Below are positions 10,001-17,245 of a stretch of 20,380 nucleotides of DNA, piece by piece. The DNA comes from a virus: the IMG/VR virus record IMGVR_UViG_3300023257_000822, positions 1 to 20,380 of that record, one strand, 5' to 3'. Every line of letters starts with the position of its first letter. Positions within the stretch are counted from its first letter, which is position 1. A program made the position numbers and the translations under genes. The notes under the pieces are model-generated. The model searched no databases. It saw only the letters and a program-made list of their open reading frames with translations, and was not told where the DNA came from.

Positions 10001-10068
10001 AAGCCCACCTGTCCAGCCTTCAGCCCGATGACCTTCTTATCCAGGCCGGTACGCTTGCGGACGGTCAT
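7039..10068 (-). CDS. Large tail nozzle / packaged-DNA stabilisation-type structural protein
   Basis: 1009 residues, beta-rich throughout, with no signal peptide or membrane segment. The N-terminus (LKAGQVGLDTGTNPQLVDQS, then WTKKGAITKRFG) is the kind of opening seen in podovirus nozzle proteins, where the virion protein lists its contacts before a beta-propeller body. Towards the C-terminus, RYSKVFSRGVSN, then SDTLVINIPPEGGAITAL, SFYDSLIAFKVDRAYRVTGTG and LAFLAPTGLHQLS look like successive propeller blades of tail tubular B / P22 gp10-type stabilisation proteins. It is longer than those families usually are, with an inserted beta region in the middle (about 330-640) that may contain Ig- or fibronectin-like folds. 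The ATG overlaps the previous stop (TAATG) with no clear ribosome site, so coupled translation is likely. Likely role: it closes the head-tail channel. The fold call is from pattern recognition only. Confidence 0.72.
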   Translation of the reverse strand: MTVRKRTGLDKKVIGLKAGQVGLDTGTNPQLVDQSWLKVENARWTKKGAITKRFGLDALPASYSDPHAAVYKGDLVVLDRAIKAFEGDAWSTGVMRQADTLAIWSVIQGRHAVQQGVAVQQPNTARIEAARLEVRCSQEINSLTATNNAVIRSYNTTSGQMIAEETLQTGASAMHTRLIVALDTLEVFCFYIAAAGGAKLRYRIVTAAGAISAEVNTGLVATSSFQLDVVSIGGRVFQGIARDAAGASVRIMRVDANTLTYTSTTEAIADADAVACWLQSPTLWVGAYFDRTTLRIYVTGYNLTDLTQTFAPFAVGGSPLAPAVPPTMNAGEEAANMTGIALSAATGYLFYTWYDGGTLKPQVYRVDLDFTVPAIPVDGGFTKIQGKAQIISKPWLDRGLVSLCVTQPDALDCYIIDLSGLLAGKALIFSSASNNNTNDWGIADTILLDQSGGYLTSAARILDEDGDTIAGASLEISNPDQVESIETEEALIIGGSLPQYWDGVTVVELGYLLQQPEDPTVANPAVAVGAVDQGQHFYLYTYQWYDAKNLLHESAPSSQVTINVGAPPNSSVVLTCPCLHNTNKPNVRIAIYRTLKAAAATTTMYLVGTRTNSLVLDTVDFTDLLSDAVVSTNSTLYTTGAVLENAQPPLGEVHCLHQSRHFVVDAERPDTLIRYSKVFSRGVSNLIAPEHSDTLVINIPPEGGAITALASFYDSLIAFKVDRAYRVTGTGLSAFGLGRGYSEPYLVSEAVGCIKQKSLVELPGALAFLAPTGLHQLSTKFAVAALGDQVRHFTEAYTYRSGALLPGQHAAAWVSDGLDAPVLVYDYLYGLWSTWTNGQAKDCATVDGELAMVGAGAAAEAVRGQTLGAYTDGGISPTTTLESGIFNFAGLAAFQRLYSLLVEGYSLDDFRLLVAFQYDNDPEWKDEQELDTVDLDAFEMGEYYGAGSGSYNEDALLMRALPYRQRITSFRVRIRDAEQTGQSFTFTGMAAVVGLLNREMRLGPRRSAS

Positions 10069-10367
10069 TAGTACACACGCGCGGCGAATGTGCAGGCTCC
10101 GGAGGCCCTGAAGGTGATGGTGTTCTTGTCCCAGGTCACACGGTCCACGATGACCCCGGCTCCCACCAGGTCCGACTGCAGCCAGCCCACCGGGAGCCGG
10201 CCAAGGCCGTGGTTTACCTGCTCGGAACCAGCCCCGCCGAATGTGATGGCCACTGGGTTGCTCTTGAAGCCCAAGGACTCGTCCTGCAGGGCGGCAACCT
10301 CAGTCTCAAGGGTATCCTGCCCATCCTGGACATCTTCGCGATCTGTGGCTGTTCTTGCTGGGGGCAT
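10068..10367 (-). CDS. Small beta-rich head-tail region protein
   Basis: 99 residues from the ATG at 10367, which overlaps the adaptor stop by one base (TAATG) with AGGTGG eight bases upstream. A GTG at 10379 would add four residues but is less well placed. The first third is polar and helical (a possible short coiled coil, QDTLETEVAALQDES). The rest is a compact beta domain with the pattern VNHGLGRLPVGWLQ. A similar H-x-L-G-R-x-P-x-G-W signature is, from memory, found in small phage structural proteins between the adaptor and nozzle genes, but I cannot name a characterised family. It could be a joint protein, a short fibre or a decoration subunit. Confidence 0.6.
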   Translation of the reverse strand: MPPARTATDREDVQDGQDTLETEVAALQDESLGFKSNPVAITFGGAGSEQVNHGLGRLPVGWLQSDLVGAGVIVDRVTWDKNTITFRASGACTFAARVY

Positions 10368-11092
10368 TACCTGGACCACCTGGCGTAGATATCGGAGTCG
10401 ACCAGGTCCAGCTCCACGTCTCGCACACGCTTGGGCTCTCCTTCGTCCCGGTCGGTGGCATCAACGTTGATCTCCCCGAGCAGCACGGCCAGGTCCCCCT
10501 GCAGGTCCGCCACGTCCTCCTCCTGCTTCTCCTTCACCTTGATCGTGGCGTGCATGACGATCACCTCATCCCAGCCGACAACGCCGTCCAACTGCTCGGT
10601 GTCGTCGGTCCCGTCGGTGTTCAACTTCGGGGCATTTGGGATGTAAAAGACCGTGACCGTGGCGCCGGCCTGGGGCTCTGGCCTGATCTGGAACTGAACC
10701 TCACCCGTCAACCTGATCCCGCTGTCCACGATGCGGTAGCGCCAGTCTGGGATCTGGCTTGAGATCTGGAGCTGGTAGCGCTCCGAGGACATGTACCGCC
10801 GCATGGGGATGATGCGCCCGTGGTAGGCAACCCCGACGCTGCGGACCTTCCAGAAGTCGCTCGGGAGCGAGTAGGTTGCGGTGCCGGCCACCACGGTGAC
10901 GGGGTGATCTCGCTCAACCCAGTCAGGGCTGCAGCTCACCAGGGTACGGTAATAGAGCCCGATCCCCTCATTGAGGAAGCGGCGCATCTGCGGCTTTGTG
11001 ATGTAACCTGCGGTCTCGTTGGCCGGCTCTGGAATTCCGGCCAGGTCGTAGGCCCGCGTGATCAGGTTGGCAAGGGTCTCATTGCGGGCCAT
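10367..11092 (-). CDS. Head-to-tail adaptor protein (SU10-adaptor-like)
   Basis: 241 residues. The helical start (LANLITRAYDLAGI...MRRFLNEGIGLYYRTLV) is followed by a beta region with the signature TATYSLPSDFWKVRSVGV, then IPDWRYRIVDSGIRL and a strand pair ending in VTVFYIPNAPKL, and a helical, acidic C-terminal part. A helical bundle with a Y-x-LP-x-D-F strand is typical of the phage adaptor proteins exemplified by phage SU10, which form the dodecameric ring below the portal. Position agrees: after capsid and small head protein, before the nozzle. The ATG is 28 bases after the previous stop, with only a weak AGGTG site. The family call is from recognised pattern plus gene order. Confidence 0.75.
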   Translation of the reverse strand: MARNETLANLITRAYDLAGIPEPANETAGYITKPQMRRFLNEGIGLYYRTLVSCSPDWVERDHPVTVVAGTATYSLPSDFWKVRSVGVAYHGRIIPMRRYMSSERYQLQISSQIPDWRYRIVDSGIRLTGEVQFQIRPEPQAGATVTVFYIPNAPKLNTDGTDDTEQLDGVVGWDEVIVMHATIKVKEKQEEDVADLQGDLAVLLGEINVDATDRDEGEPKRVRDVELDLVDSDIYARWSR

Positions 11093-11119
11093 GTTACACC
11101 TGTCCTTGGCTCAGGTAGG

Positions 11120-11485
11120 CTACTTCTCCATCGTGATCTGCACGAATAGGCCCGCGTCGAGAACGTTGACTGCCGCCGGCGGGCTGCTCAGGTTCGTGAA
11201 CTGCAAAACCACGGATGACGTTGTGTGATCCGAGATATACCAGCGCACGCCAGGATCGGCGCTATTGCTGATAGCAACCCGTGCCCCCAGAAACCGCTTG
11301 AAATCGTCCTGGAGGTTGAAGGTGTACTGACCGACTCCAGTTCTCACCAGGGCAGGGTCGGCAACCACACCTGGAAAGTTGACGGAGTTTGCGTCGCCGG
11401 TGCCGTCGGTTGTAATGACGCCTTCAAAGACGACATCGTTAAACCTGGCCCGAGTAACCCCTGGCGCGTATTTCCTGTTGCCCAT
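11120..11485 (-). CDS. Small beta-rich protein after the capsid gene; possible head decoration
   Basis: 121 residues, no membrane or signal segment, mainly short beta strands by eye (FEGVITTDG, QYTFNLQDDF, VRWYISDHTTSSVVLQFTNL, GLFVQITMEK). It starts at an ATG with AGGAG six bases upstream, just beyond the GC hairpin that follows the major capsid gene. Many phages place a capsid decoration or stabilising protein in this spot, but I do not recognise a family and the role is inference. It could equally be a head-completion subunit. Confidence 0.6.
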   Translation of the reverse strand: MGNRKYAPGVTRARFNDVVFEGVITTDGTGDANSVNFPGVVADPALVRTGVGQYTFNLQDDFKRFLGARVAISNSADPGVRWYISDHTTSSVVLQFTNLSSPPAAVNVLDAGLFVQITMEK

Positions 11486-11503
11486 TTCACGCTCCTGTCA
11501 GAG

Positions 11504-11531
11504 CGGGGGCCCCACCGTAGCGAGGCCCCCG
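11504..11531 (-). terminator. GC hairpin directly after the major capsid gene
   Basis: On the minus strand CGGGGGCC pairs perfectly with GGCCCCCG (8 base pairs, 12-base loop), lying eight bases past the capsid stop. No T-run follows (the next bases are CTCTGACAGG), so it is not a textbook intrinsic terminator. It may be a partial terminator or an RNA-stabilising stem that helps keep capsid transcript levels high. The ribosome site of the next gene lies just beyond it. Confidence 0.55.
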
Positions 11532-11538
11532 GAAGGGG

Positions 11539-12807
11539 TTATACGAAGTCGAACCTGCACCACGAGCGGGGGCGCTTGATCCCGAACTGGGGCCACGCCA
11601 CCAGCCGGAACTCACGGGCCAGGGAGCTCTCCATCGGGCGGCCGGACTGAGCCTGCGGGCCCGCCCAGTGGGGGACGCTGCTGATGCTCACCACCTGCAG
11701 CTTGTCCTTGTCGCCAGCGTAGATGCTGTCCCGGGGGCAGTTTCGATCCCCGATGCACTCGATGATCCCGGCCGGGGTAGCGACCTTGATCACCTCGTAG
11801 CCCAGGGTGGCCACCACCTTGCCGTTCTCGGCCTTGAAGGGCACCTGCTTGTAGTACCGCTCCACGCTGCCGACGGCGTTGATCAGGCGCCGGATGCGGA
11901 AGGGGTTCATGAAGCAGGTGTTCATCACGCCGCCGCCGCGTGAGACGTACTCGCCGGCCAGCTGCAGGGCGTCATCCTCGTTGAAGCCGGCGTAATCGCC
12001 GCCAGCCGCATCGGAGAAGTAATACCCGGCCAGGCTCGTCCGGTTGACCACCCGGTTGTAGCCGAAGATGGTCGAGTTTGCCGTGAACTCGGCGGTGGTG
12101 GGGATCCAGGCAGCGAAGCCCAGGAAGCTCAGGCGGTCGGCCGCGGTGACATAGTCACCCTCGGTGAAGATGAGGTCCCCAGCGGCGATACCGGCCGCCA
12201 GGCTGTTCGGGGAGAGGGCCAGGGTGACCGACCCGGCCAGCTCGTCCACGCGGGTGACGGCCAGCGGGGTGGTGCTTCGCAGGGCAGAGGCGGCATTCAG
12301 GGCGAAGACCAGCTGTTGGCCCTCGTGGAAGTTGACCACGTCCAGGGCGTCAGCGAACAGCAGGGTGGTGGTGCCCAGGGCCGCCGTGGCGCTGATGGCC
12401 CCGAGGGAGCCTGAACCATCACCGAACATGTTGCGCCCGCAGCTGTTGCGAAGGGCGGTCAGCGCGCCGTCCGTCTGCACCTTCATGGTGTTTCTGATGG
12501 CCTTGGCGCTGGTGTTGGAGCCCGCCAGCAGCTTCTCGCCGATCTGGATCACGCTGTGATCATCGGCAAAGGTCATCGGGAACTTGGCATGACGCACCCG
12601 GCCGGCGTTGCGCTGGGCCACGGCGAAGGTGTTGCTCCGCCCCGGGATGTCGTACTCGACGTAGAACGAATAGTCCTCGCCTCCGCCATCGGTGGACTTC
12701 GCGGCGGCCATCCAGGCCGGGTTGTAGTTGGCAACGGTGCTTTCGAGACGCCAGGGCGCGTACATGTGCTTGAGTGCGTCCCAGAGTGCGTAGGTGGTAA
12801 CAGCCAT
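11539..12807 (-). CDS. Major capsid protein (HK97-fold type, inferred)
   Basis: 422 residues. The ATG follows AGGAG at good spacing, inside the longest gap in the window. The N-terminus (LKHMYAPWRLESTVANYNPA) and the central block GALTALRNSCGRNMFGDGSGSLG have the layout of many phage capsid proteins, where a helix leads into a mobile G-x-G-S-G stretch. The rest is mixed beta and alpha (for example EGDYVTAADRLSFLGFAAW and VERYYKQVPFKAENGKVVATLGYEV). Size and order agree: it lies directly downstream of portal and scaffold genes, is followed by a strong hairpin, and is preceded by a 104-base gap. I infer the HK97 fold; I cannot see the fold itself. Confidence 0.85.
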   Translation of the reverse strand: MAVTTYALWDALKHMYAPWRLESTVANYNPAWMAAAKSTDGGGEDYSFYVEYDIPGRSNTFAVAQRNAGRVRHAKFPMTFADDHSVIQIGEKLLAGSNTSAKAIRNTMKVQTDGALTALRNSCGRNMFGDGSGSLGAISATAALGTTTLLFADALDVVNFHEGQQLVFALNAASALRSTTPLAVTRVDELAGSVTLALSPNSLAAGIAAGDLIFTEGDYVTAADRLSFLGFAAWIPTTAEFTANSTIFGYNRVVNRTSLAGYYFSDAAGGDYAGFNEDDALQLAGEYVSRGGGVMNTCFMNPFRIRRLINAVGSVERYYKQVPFKAENGKVVATLGYEVIKVATPAGIIECIGDRNCPRDSIYAGDKDKLQVVSISSVPHWAGPQAQSGRPMESSLAREFRLVAWPQFGIKRPRSWCRFDFV

Positions 12808-12911
12808 GAGGGTCTCCTGTTATTGCCGCTCAGGAGTCCCCCTCTTCTGGCTTGGAGGGAGGAAGGTGCTGGCGTTAGGTCGTTAGACCCATCGCGGCGG
12901 TGGTTTAGGTG
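12808..12911 (-). other. 104-base gap between scaffold and capsid genes
   Basis: This is the only sizeable non-coding gap inside the module. It carries the AGGAG site of the capsid gene. It also has two copies of CGTTAG in direct repeat two bases apart (12873-12878 and 12881-12886, plus strand), which together give a short dyad (GGTC-GTTA-GACC). No convincing -35/-10 promoter pair was seen. An extra promoter or leader for the capsid gene would be common in phages but is not shown here. Confidence 0.35.
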
Positions 12912-13859
12912 CTAGAGCTTGGCGCCGCTTCTGATGGCTTTGTCCAGGTAATCCAGCACGTCTTGTTCGGCTTGTTCGGCGGTTACTACCCGCTCCTCGG
13001 TGATCGGCTCCCCGTTTAGGTCGCCGGTGATCGCTTTGCTGGGTGGTGCCCCGAGATCTACTGGCGCGGGTGGGGCGGCCTGGCTTGGTGTGCCCAGCTT
13101 GGACCTTACGTGATCCTCGAATATTTTATTCTTGAGAAGTTCATTGATGTTTGTCAAGACGTTTCCCTTGACCTCCGCCTCCGCACTCACGAGGATTCGA
13201 TCAAAGGACGCCTGATCGGGCATCGCGCCGGCGCCCTGGATTCCCACCGCGTTGCGGGCCTGAACATGGGCCAGCACGCCGCGGTAGACGGCCTGCACAC
13301 CCTGGGTTCCAGTGCTCGCCAGAACGGGGTGGCTGTCCGCTTTTTCGGCCAGGACGGAGGCCAGGCGCGCATGCTCCGCGTTAACGTTGGCCGCCCGGGA
13401 TGCGTCGTTGTCCGCTGCGTCCCGGTCATCCAGGCGCTTCTGCATGGCCGCGATCTGGGCCGTGACGTCCGGAGCCTCCGGGGTCCCGCCCAGGGCGAGC
13501 TCCGTTGCCGCGCCAGCATCGAAGCCCAGGGCCTTCAGGGCCGCGCGCTGCTCCTCCGGGGTTCCAGAGACGCCCTGCTTCAGGGCCCGGAACTGATCCA
13601 GCTCGTGCTGCTGGGCTCGCAAGGCCACGCCTGCGTCATGCTGCTCTCGGTCCTTGCGCTCCAGCTCCAGGCGGGTGGCCTCATGCGGATCAACAGCCAG
13701 GGGGTCCACCACGGGGGGCGGATCGGGCTCGCCCAGCACCGCGGGGGTCACCGGCTCCGGCGCCACGGGGTCCAGCGTGGACATGTCCGGGTCTTCTACG
13801 GGGGGAATCCCGCTCACTTCAAGCTCTGCTGCCGCCTCTTGATCCAACTGGTCTGGCAT
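12912..13859 (-). CDS. Capsid assembly scaffolding protein candidate
   Basis: 315 residues from the second of two adjacent ATGs (13862 and 13859). AGGAGGAG sits right before them, and the second gives the better spacing. The first 65 residues are acidic and proline-rich (probably disordered); a long charged, Gln/Ala-rich helical region follows (about 65-215, ERKDREQHDAGVALRAQQHE and later MQKRLDDRDAADNDASRAAN). The C-terminal helical part includes LLKNKIFEDHVRSKL and an end rich in Glu and Asp with a basic last turn. This low-complexity, charged, coiled-coil profile between portal and capsid genes is typical of phage scaffolding proteins, which bind the inside of the procapsid and leave or are cleaved on packaging. 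No protease motif was seen. Confidence 0.75.
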   Translation of the reverse strand: MPDQLDQEAAAELEVSGIPPVEDPDMSTLDPVAPEPVTPAVLGEPDPPPVVDPLAVDPHEATRLELERKDREQHDAGVALRAQQHELDQFRALKQGVSGTPEEQRAALKALGFDAGAATELALGGTPEAPDVTAQIAAMQKRLDDRDAADNDASRAANVNAEHARLASVLAEKADSHPVLASTGTQGVQAVYRGVLAHVQARNAVGIQGAGAMPDQASFDRILVSAEAEVKGNVLTNINELLKNKIFEDHVRSKLGTPSQAAPPAPVDLGAPPSKAITGDLNGEPITEERVVTAEQAEQDVLDYLDKAIRSGAKL

Positions 13860-13872
13860 CATCTCCTCCTGG

Positions 13873-15774
13873 CTATTGTGGGATTACTGGCTCGGGTAAA
13901 ACATCCGGGGGCATCCCCGGGGGCATTCCTTGGGGTGGAGCGGGTGGGCCGCCGGCGCCCTCTGGCGGCATCTGCTCCGCTGCCTGCATCACTTCCATCT
14001 GCATCTGGCGCTTGGCTACCTCCTCCTCCTGCATGGCCTGGGCCTGATCAATCCAGTCCTGAAGGAGGCTGATCCGGTCCTCCGGGTACTTGTACGACTT
14101 GGCCCGGAACATCGCGGCAGACACCCGGTCGATGATCCCCTGCTGCATCACCATGTAGGGCTCAGGGCTCTGCTCCTCGCCTTCCAGCATCTCCTCGATC
14201 TGGCGGTCCACATCGTCAATGGCCGCCGTGGCCAGGCTGTCGGAGTGCTCCAGGTCGGGGAAGGAGAGCAGCTTGCGCGCCTCCTCCTTGCTTGTGACGA
14301 ATCCGCCCTTCTCCAGCCGCTCCACCGTCTCCAGGCGCCCCGTGGGGGTGATCGGGAGGAACGAGGTGGGGAACACCTGCAGCTCGTAGGCGGTGCGATC
14401 CAGGTCAATCTCAGACCACTTGATCTCGCTGTAGCCGTTCTTGGTCCTGGATCTGCTGACGTGGTCCCCCAGGTCCTTGCATGCCTCAACCGTCAGGTCC
14501 GCGATGTCCATGAAGAAGTTCTCCCAGCTGGTGGACAGCAGGGCATGGCGCCCGGTCTCAAGGTCGGCCAGGGTATTAAGCGCCCGGCCCGACTCGATCC
14601 CGGCAGGCTTGACGCTGGTGGCGCTCATCTGAGAAACGCCCTCGCTCTCAAAAATCCACTCTCGGAGTTGGCCTACAAACCTGAAGACCTCCGAGTTGAT
14701 GCTGGTGGGCATCTCCACCACGGGTTTGACGTTGCCCTCGTACTCCACCAGGTCCCCATTGACGTTGCGGATCTTGTCGGGGTTCAGCTTCGCATCCTTC
14801 GGGGCGATGATCTTGGCATTACTGAACAGGTGCATGGCTCCCTGGACCCGGCGCAAGAGCTTGTTCAGCTCCATCTGAAGGGGCTCCTCACTCTCCATGA
14901 CGCCCTGGCTGTAGAAGCCCAGCACCGGCTCAGACCATCGGAGGAAGGCGAACGGGTAGTGATCTCGGTCGTACTTCTCCTTGTACAGGGTCGCGCCCTT
15001 GATCACGCAGCAATGCTTGCCGTCCCCAGCCTTGGGCCCGCTGGGGAGGTGCCAACCCTCGATCACCTCGATGATGTCCGTCACCCGGGCCACGGACCCG
15101 TCACCGGCCGAGACCTCATCGGTGAAGTCCCCGATGGCGCCCATGATCTCCTCTTCCTTGTCCGGGTATCGGGCCTTGAGCACGCCGGCGCTCACATAGG
15201 CCACCTGGTACAGGGTGCGCGGGATCTCAGCGGTGAGGTAATCGGTCTCCGGGACGATGATCTGCCCGGGGAACACCCGCTCGAAAACAACCTCTCCGTC
15301 CCTCGCGTAGACGGCCATGGCCCCCAGGTCCATGATCCCGGCGTCGTGGAACACCTTTACGGCCTTGCGGTAGACGTTGCCCTTGTACCACTCGCCCTGG
15401 ACGGCCTTCTGCATCTGCTTGGCCTGGCGCTGGAGCTTCCAGGCGTCCGGGTCGCTGATGCTGGTCAAAAAGGTAGGGGTGATCTTCTGAGCCGCGATGC
15501 GGGCGGCCAGGGTCTGCACGCACGACCGGGCAGGGTTCAGGTAGAGCTGCTTTTCGCCCTTCAGCGCGTTGCGCCACCTCGTGTCCTCATCAACCTCGGT
15601 TCCAGGAATCCATCCTGAAACGTCCTTGTTGAGGTAGGCGGACATGTGCCGGCGCAGCTTCACATTCCGCTGATCGATGTCCTGGCGCAGCTCCCCAATG
15701 GTCTCGTAAACGCCCAGGTGTGGGGTTTTTGTCTCCCACCAATGCAGGTTCGATTTCTCATTATTAGAAGTCAT
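13873..15774 (-). CDS. Portal protein
   Basis: 633 residues from the ATG at 15774, which lies inside the last codons of the terminase gene (11-base overlap) with GGTGAG four bases upstream. A longer start at 15846 would add 24 residues that are clearly terminase sequence read in another frame. The protein has the mixed alpha/beta, highly charged profile of podovirus portals: a wing-region opening (LRRHMSAYLNKDVSGWIPG), then YLNPARSCVQTLAARIAAQ, LRWSEPVLGFYSQGVMESEE and a long helix LEHSDSLATAAIDDVDRQIE. The last 35 residues are Met/Pro/Gly repeats (GMPPGMPPDVLPEP), probably a flexible tail. Portals form the dodecameric channel through which terminase pumps DNA. Order terminase-portal-scaffold-capsid supports the call. 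Confidence 0.88.
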   Translation of the reverse strand: MTSNNEKSNLHWWETKTPHLGVYETIGELRQDIDQRNVKLRRHMSAYLNKDVSGWIPGTEVDEDTRWRNALKGEKQLYLNPARSCVQTLAARIAAQKITPTFLTSISDPDAWKLQRQAKQMQKAVQGEWYKGNVYRKAVKVFHDAGIMDLGAMAVYARDGEVVFERVFPGQIIVPETDYLTAEIPRTLYQVAYVSAGVLKARYPDKEEEIMGAIGDFTDEVSAGDGSVARVTDIIEVIEGWHLPSGPKAGDGKHCCVIKGATLYKEKYDRDHYPFAFLRWSEPVLGFYSQGVMESEEPLQMELNKLLRRVQGAMHLFSNAKIIAPKDAKLNPDKIRNVNGDLVEYEGNVKPVVEMPTSINSEVFRFVGQLREWIFESEGVSQMSATSVKPAGIESGRALNTLADLETGRHALLSTSWENFFMDIADLTVEACKDLGDHVSRSRTKNGYSEIKWSEIDLDRTAYELQVFPTSFLPITPTGRLETVERLEKGGFVTSKEEARKLLSFPDLEHSDSLATAAIDDVDRQIEEMLEGEEQSPEPYMVMQQGIIDRVSAAMFRAKSYKYPEDRISLLQDWIDQAQAMQEEEVAKRQMQMEVMQAAEQMPPEGAGGPPAPPQGMPPGMPPDVLPEPVIPQ

Positions 15775-17245
15775 TCCACTCACCTGATCCCTGGTCCTCG
15801 AGGCTATCGAAGTACTCCTGACGCATCTTCTTTGATTCCCGGGCATTCATCTCGCTGGCGGTGAGCACCGTTTCAGGCTCAACCTCGCCCCGTAGATAAT
15901 GCCGCGCATGGCGGAAGGCCACAAGGCGAGCATCGCAGCAGTCATTGGGCATCCCGGGCTGTTCCACCCACGTCCCGTCCGGGCGGTATTTCTTGACCAG
16001 CTTCGTGGTCTCCTCAACGCTTGGGCTCTTTTCTGGCTCCTGAACTGAAAGCCGGCCCTCCGCGGCCTGGCTGTTGAAGATGTCAATCCAGGTCCGCTTG
16101 TCCCACCGCTCGGCCTCCATGATGGGCAAGCCGTGGGCCAGGCGCAGTTCGTTGAAGACCTCCAGGTTGGAGGAGTCGCCCACCATCTGGAACCTGCCGC
16201 CCTGGGCCTCATCCACCGGGTATGATGCAACACACTCGCGGATCACATCAGCGAACGGCTTGAGCAGGAGGAATGATTTTTTCCAGCTCCAGATCTCTAC
16301 CAGGTGTCCACTGTTCTCGCGCCACCCGTTGAGGCTCAGGGCCTTGGCATCATTCCACCCGCTATCTATTCCAAGGACATATCGATCAGACGGCTGCGGT
16401 TTCCAGATGTGCGGATATTTGTTGAGCTTGAAGGGGTCGAACCTGTAGACCTTTTTGCCCAGCTCTTGAACCCAGGCCTTAAAGTAGGTCCGCAGGGTTT
16501 TCGGGTCCTCCATGTACTTGGGGTTGACCCTGGCCTTCTCTGAGAGCTCATCAGCAAACTGGCGGGCCATGTGCGGGTTCTGGGCCGTGGTCCAGGTGTG
16601 CACCTTCCACAGCTCTGCCTCGGGGGCCTTGAGGGTGGCGTGAGGCCGCCGCCCGGAGAAGATATCTTTGTAATCGAATTGGTGGGTGAGCTCATAGTGC
16701 AGGCCCATGGGGATGATGCCCGGGATGCTGGCAATCCACATCGTGCCGTTGTCGTGGTCCAGCGTTCCGGGGTACAGGACGTCCTCTACCAGGTCGTTGG
16801 TCACGGCAGGCATGAAGGCCGCCTCATCCACTGCGGCGCTCAGGATGGCGCGTCCGTACAGCTTGTAGATGACGGCCAGACGGTTCGCGCCGTAGAGCTG
16901 GATGGTGCTTCCGCCCGGCAGGGTGATCCTCAGCTTCTCCTCCTGGAACCGAACATCACGGCCTGGGACCATTCCCACCAGGCGGCAGATCTTCTTTAGG
17001 ATCGGCCAGGCGATGGCCTCGGCAGCATCGAAGGTGAGGCTGACGAAGACGCTCATGCTGTTGATGGTCAGCAGCCCCTTGACCATCATGTCCGCGAGGA
17101 TGGTGAAGGTCTTTCCAGCTCGGCGGGTGGTCCAGAGGCACTTGCGCCTGTTGGTGTCCGCTGCGGCAGCCATCTGGTAATCGAATAAAAGCGCGGCTAT
17201 GGCTGCAGCAACTCGGTTGCGCTGTGATGAGGTCCAGCGGCGCAA
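15764..17245 (-). CDS. terL: Terminase large subunit (packaging ATPase and nuclease)
   Basis: 493 residues if started at the TTG at 17245. All expected motifs are visible. The Q-motif-like FDYQ is at 21-24, a Walker A variant TTRRAGKTFT at 39-48, and Walker B VDEA at 139-142 (D140, E141). IASIP at 171-175 could be the coupling motif. The RNase H-like nuclease acids are D294 in GIDSG, D357 in GDSSN and D438 in NDCCDAR. This is the motor that cuts concatemeric DNA and packs it through the portal. The start is odd: the frame is bounded by the upstream gene's TAG, immediately followed by the TTG, with no clear ribosome site. The next ATG (17173) would remove the FDYQ motif and leave only about 15 residues before Walker A, so the TTG, or readthrough of the TAG, looks more likely. 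Confidence 0.93.
   Translation of the reverse strand: MRRWTSSQRNRVAAAIAALLFDYQMAAAADTNRRKCLWTTRRAGKTFTILADMMVKGLLTINSMSVFVSLTFDAAEAIAWPILKKICRLVGMVPGRDVRFQEEKLRITLPGGSTIQLYGANRLAVIYKLYGRAILSAAVDEAAFMPAVTNDLVEDVLYPGTLDHDNGTMWIASIPGIIPMGLHYELTHQFDYKDIFSGRRPHATLKAPEAELWKVHTWTTAQNPHMARQFADELSEKARVNPKYMEDPKTLRTYFKAWVQELGKKVYRFDPFKLNKYPHIWKPQPSDRYVLGIDSGWNDAKALSLNGWRENSGHLVEIWSWKKSFLLLKPFADVIRECVASYPVDEAQGGRFQMVGDSSNLEVFNELRLAHGLPIMEAERWDKRTWIDIFNSQAAEGRLSVQEPEKSPSVEETTKLVKKYRPDGTWVEQPGMPNDCCDARLVAFRHARHYLRGEVEPETVLTASEMNARESKKMRQEYFDSLEDQGSGEWNDF

Noticed and set aside
13930-15618. A 562-residue open frame on the plus strand opposite the portal gene
   Set aside because: It is the antisense shadow of a GC-rich gene: rich in His, Leu, Gly, Val and Arg, with no domain, and the opposite strand encodes a clear portal.
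15774-15846. An earlier portal start at 15846
   Set aside because: It would translate terminase codons in another frame; the ATG at 15774 has a ribosome site and a natural overlap.
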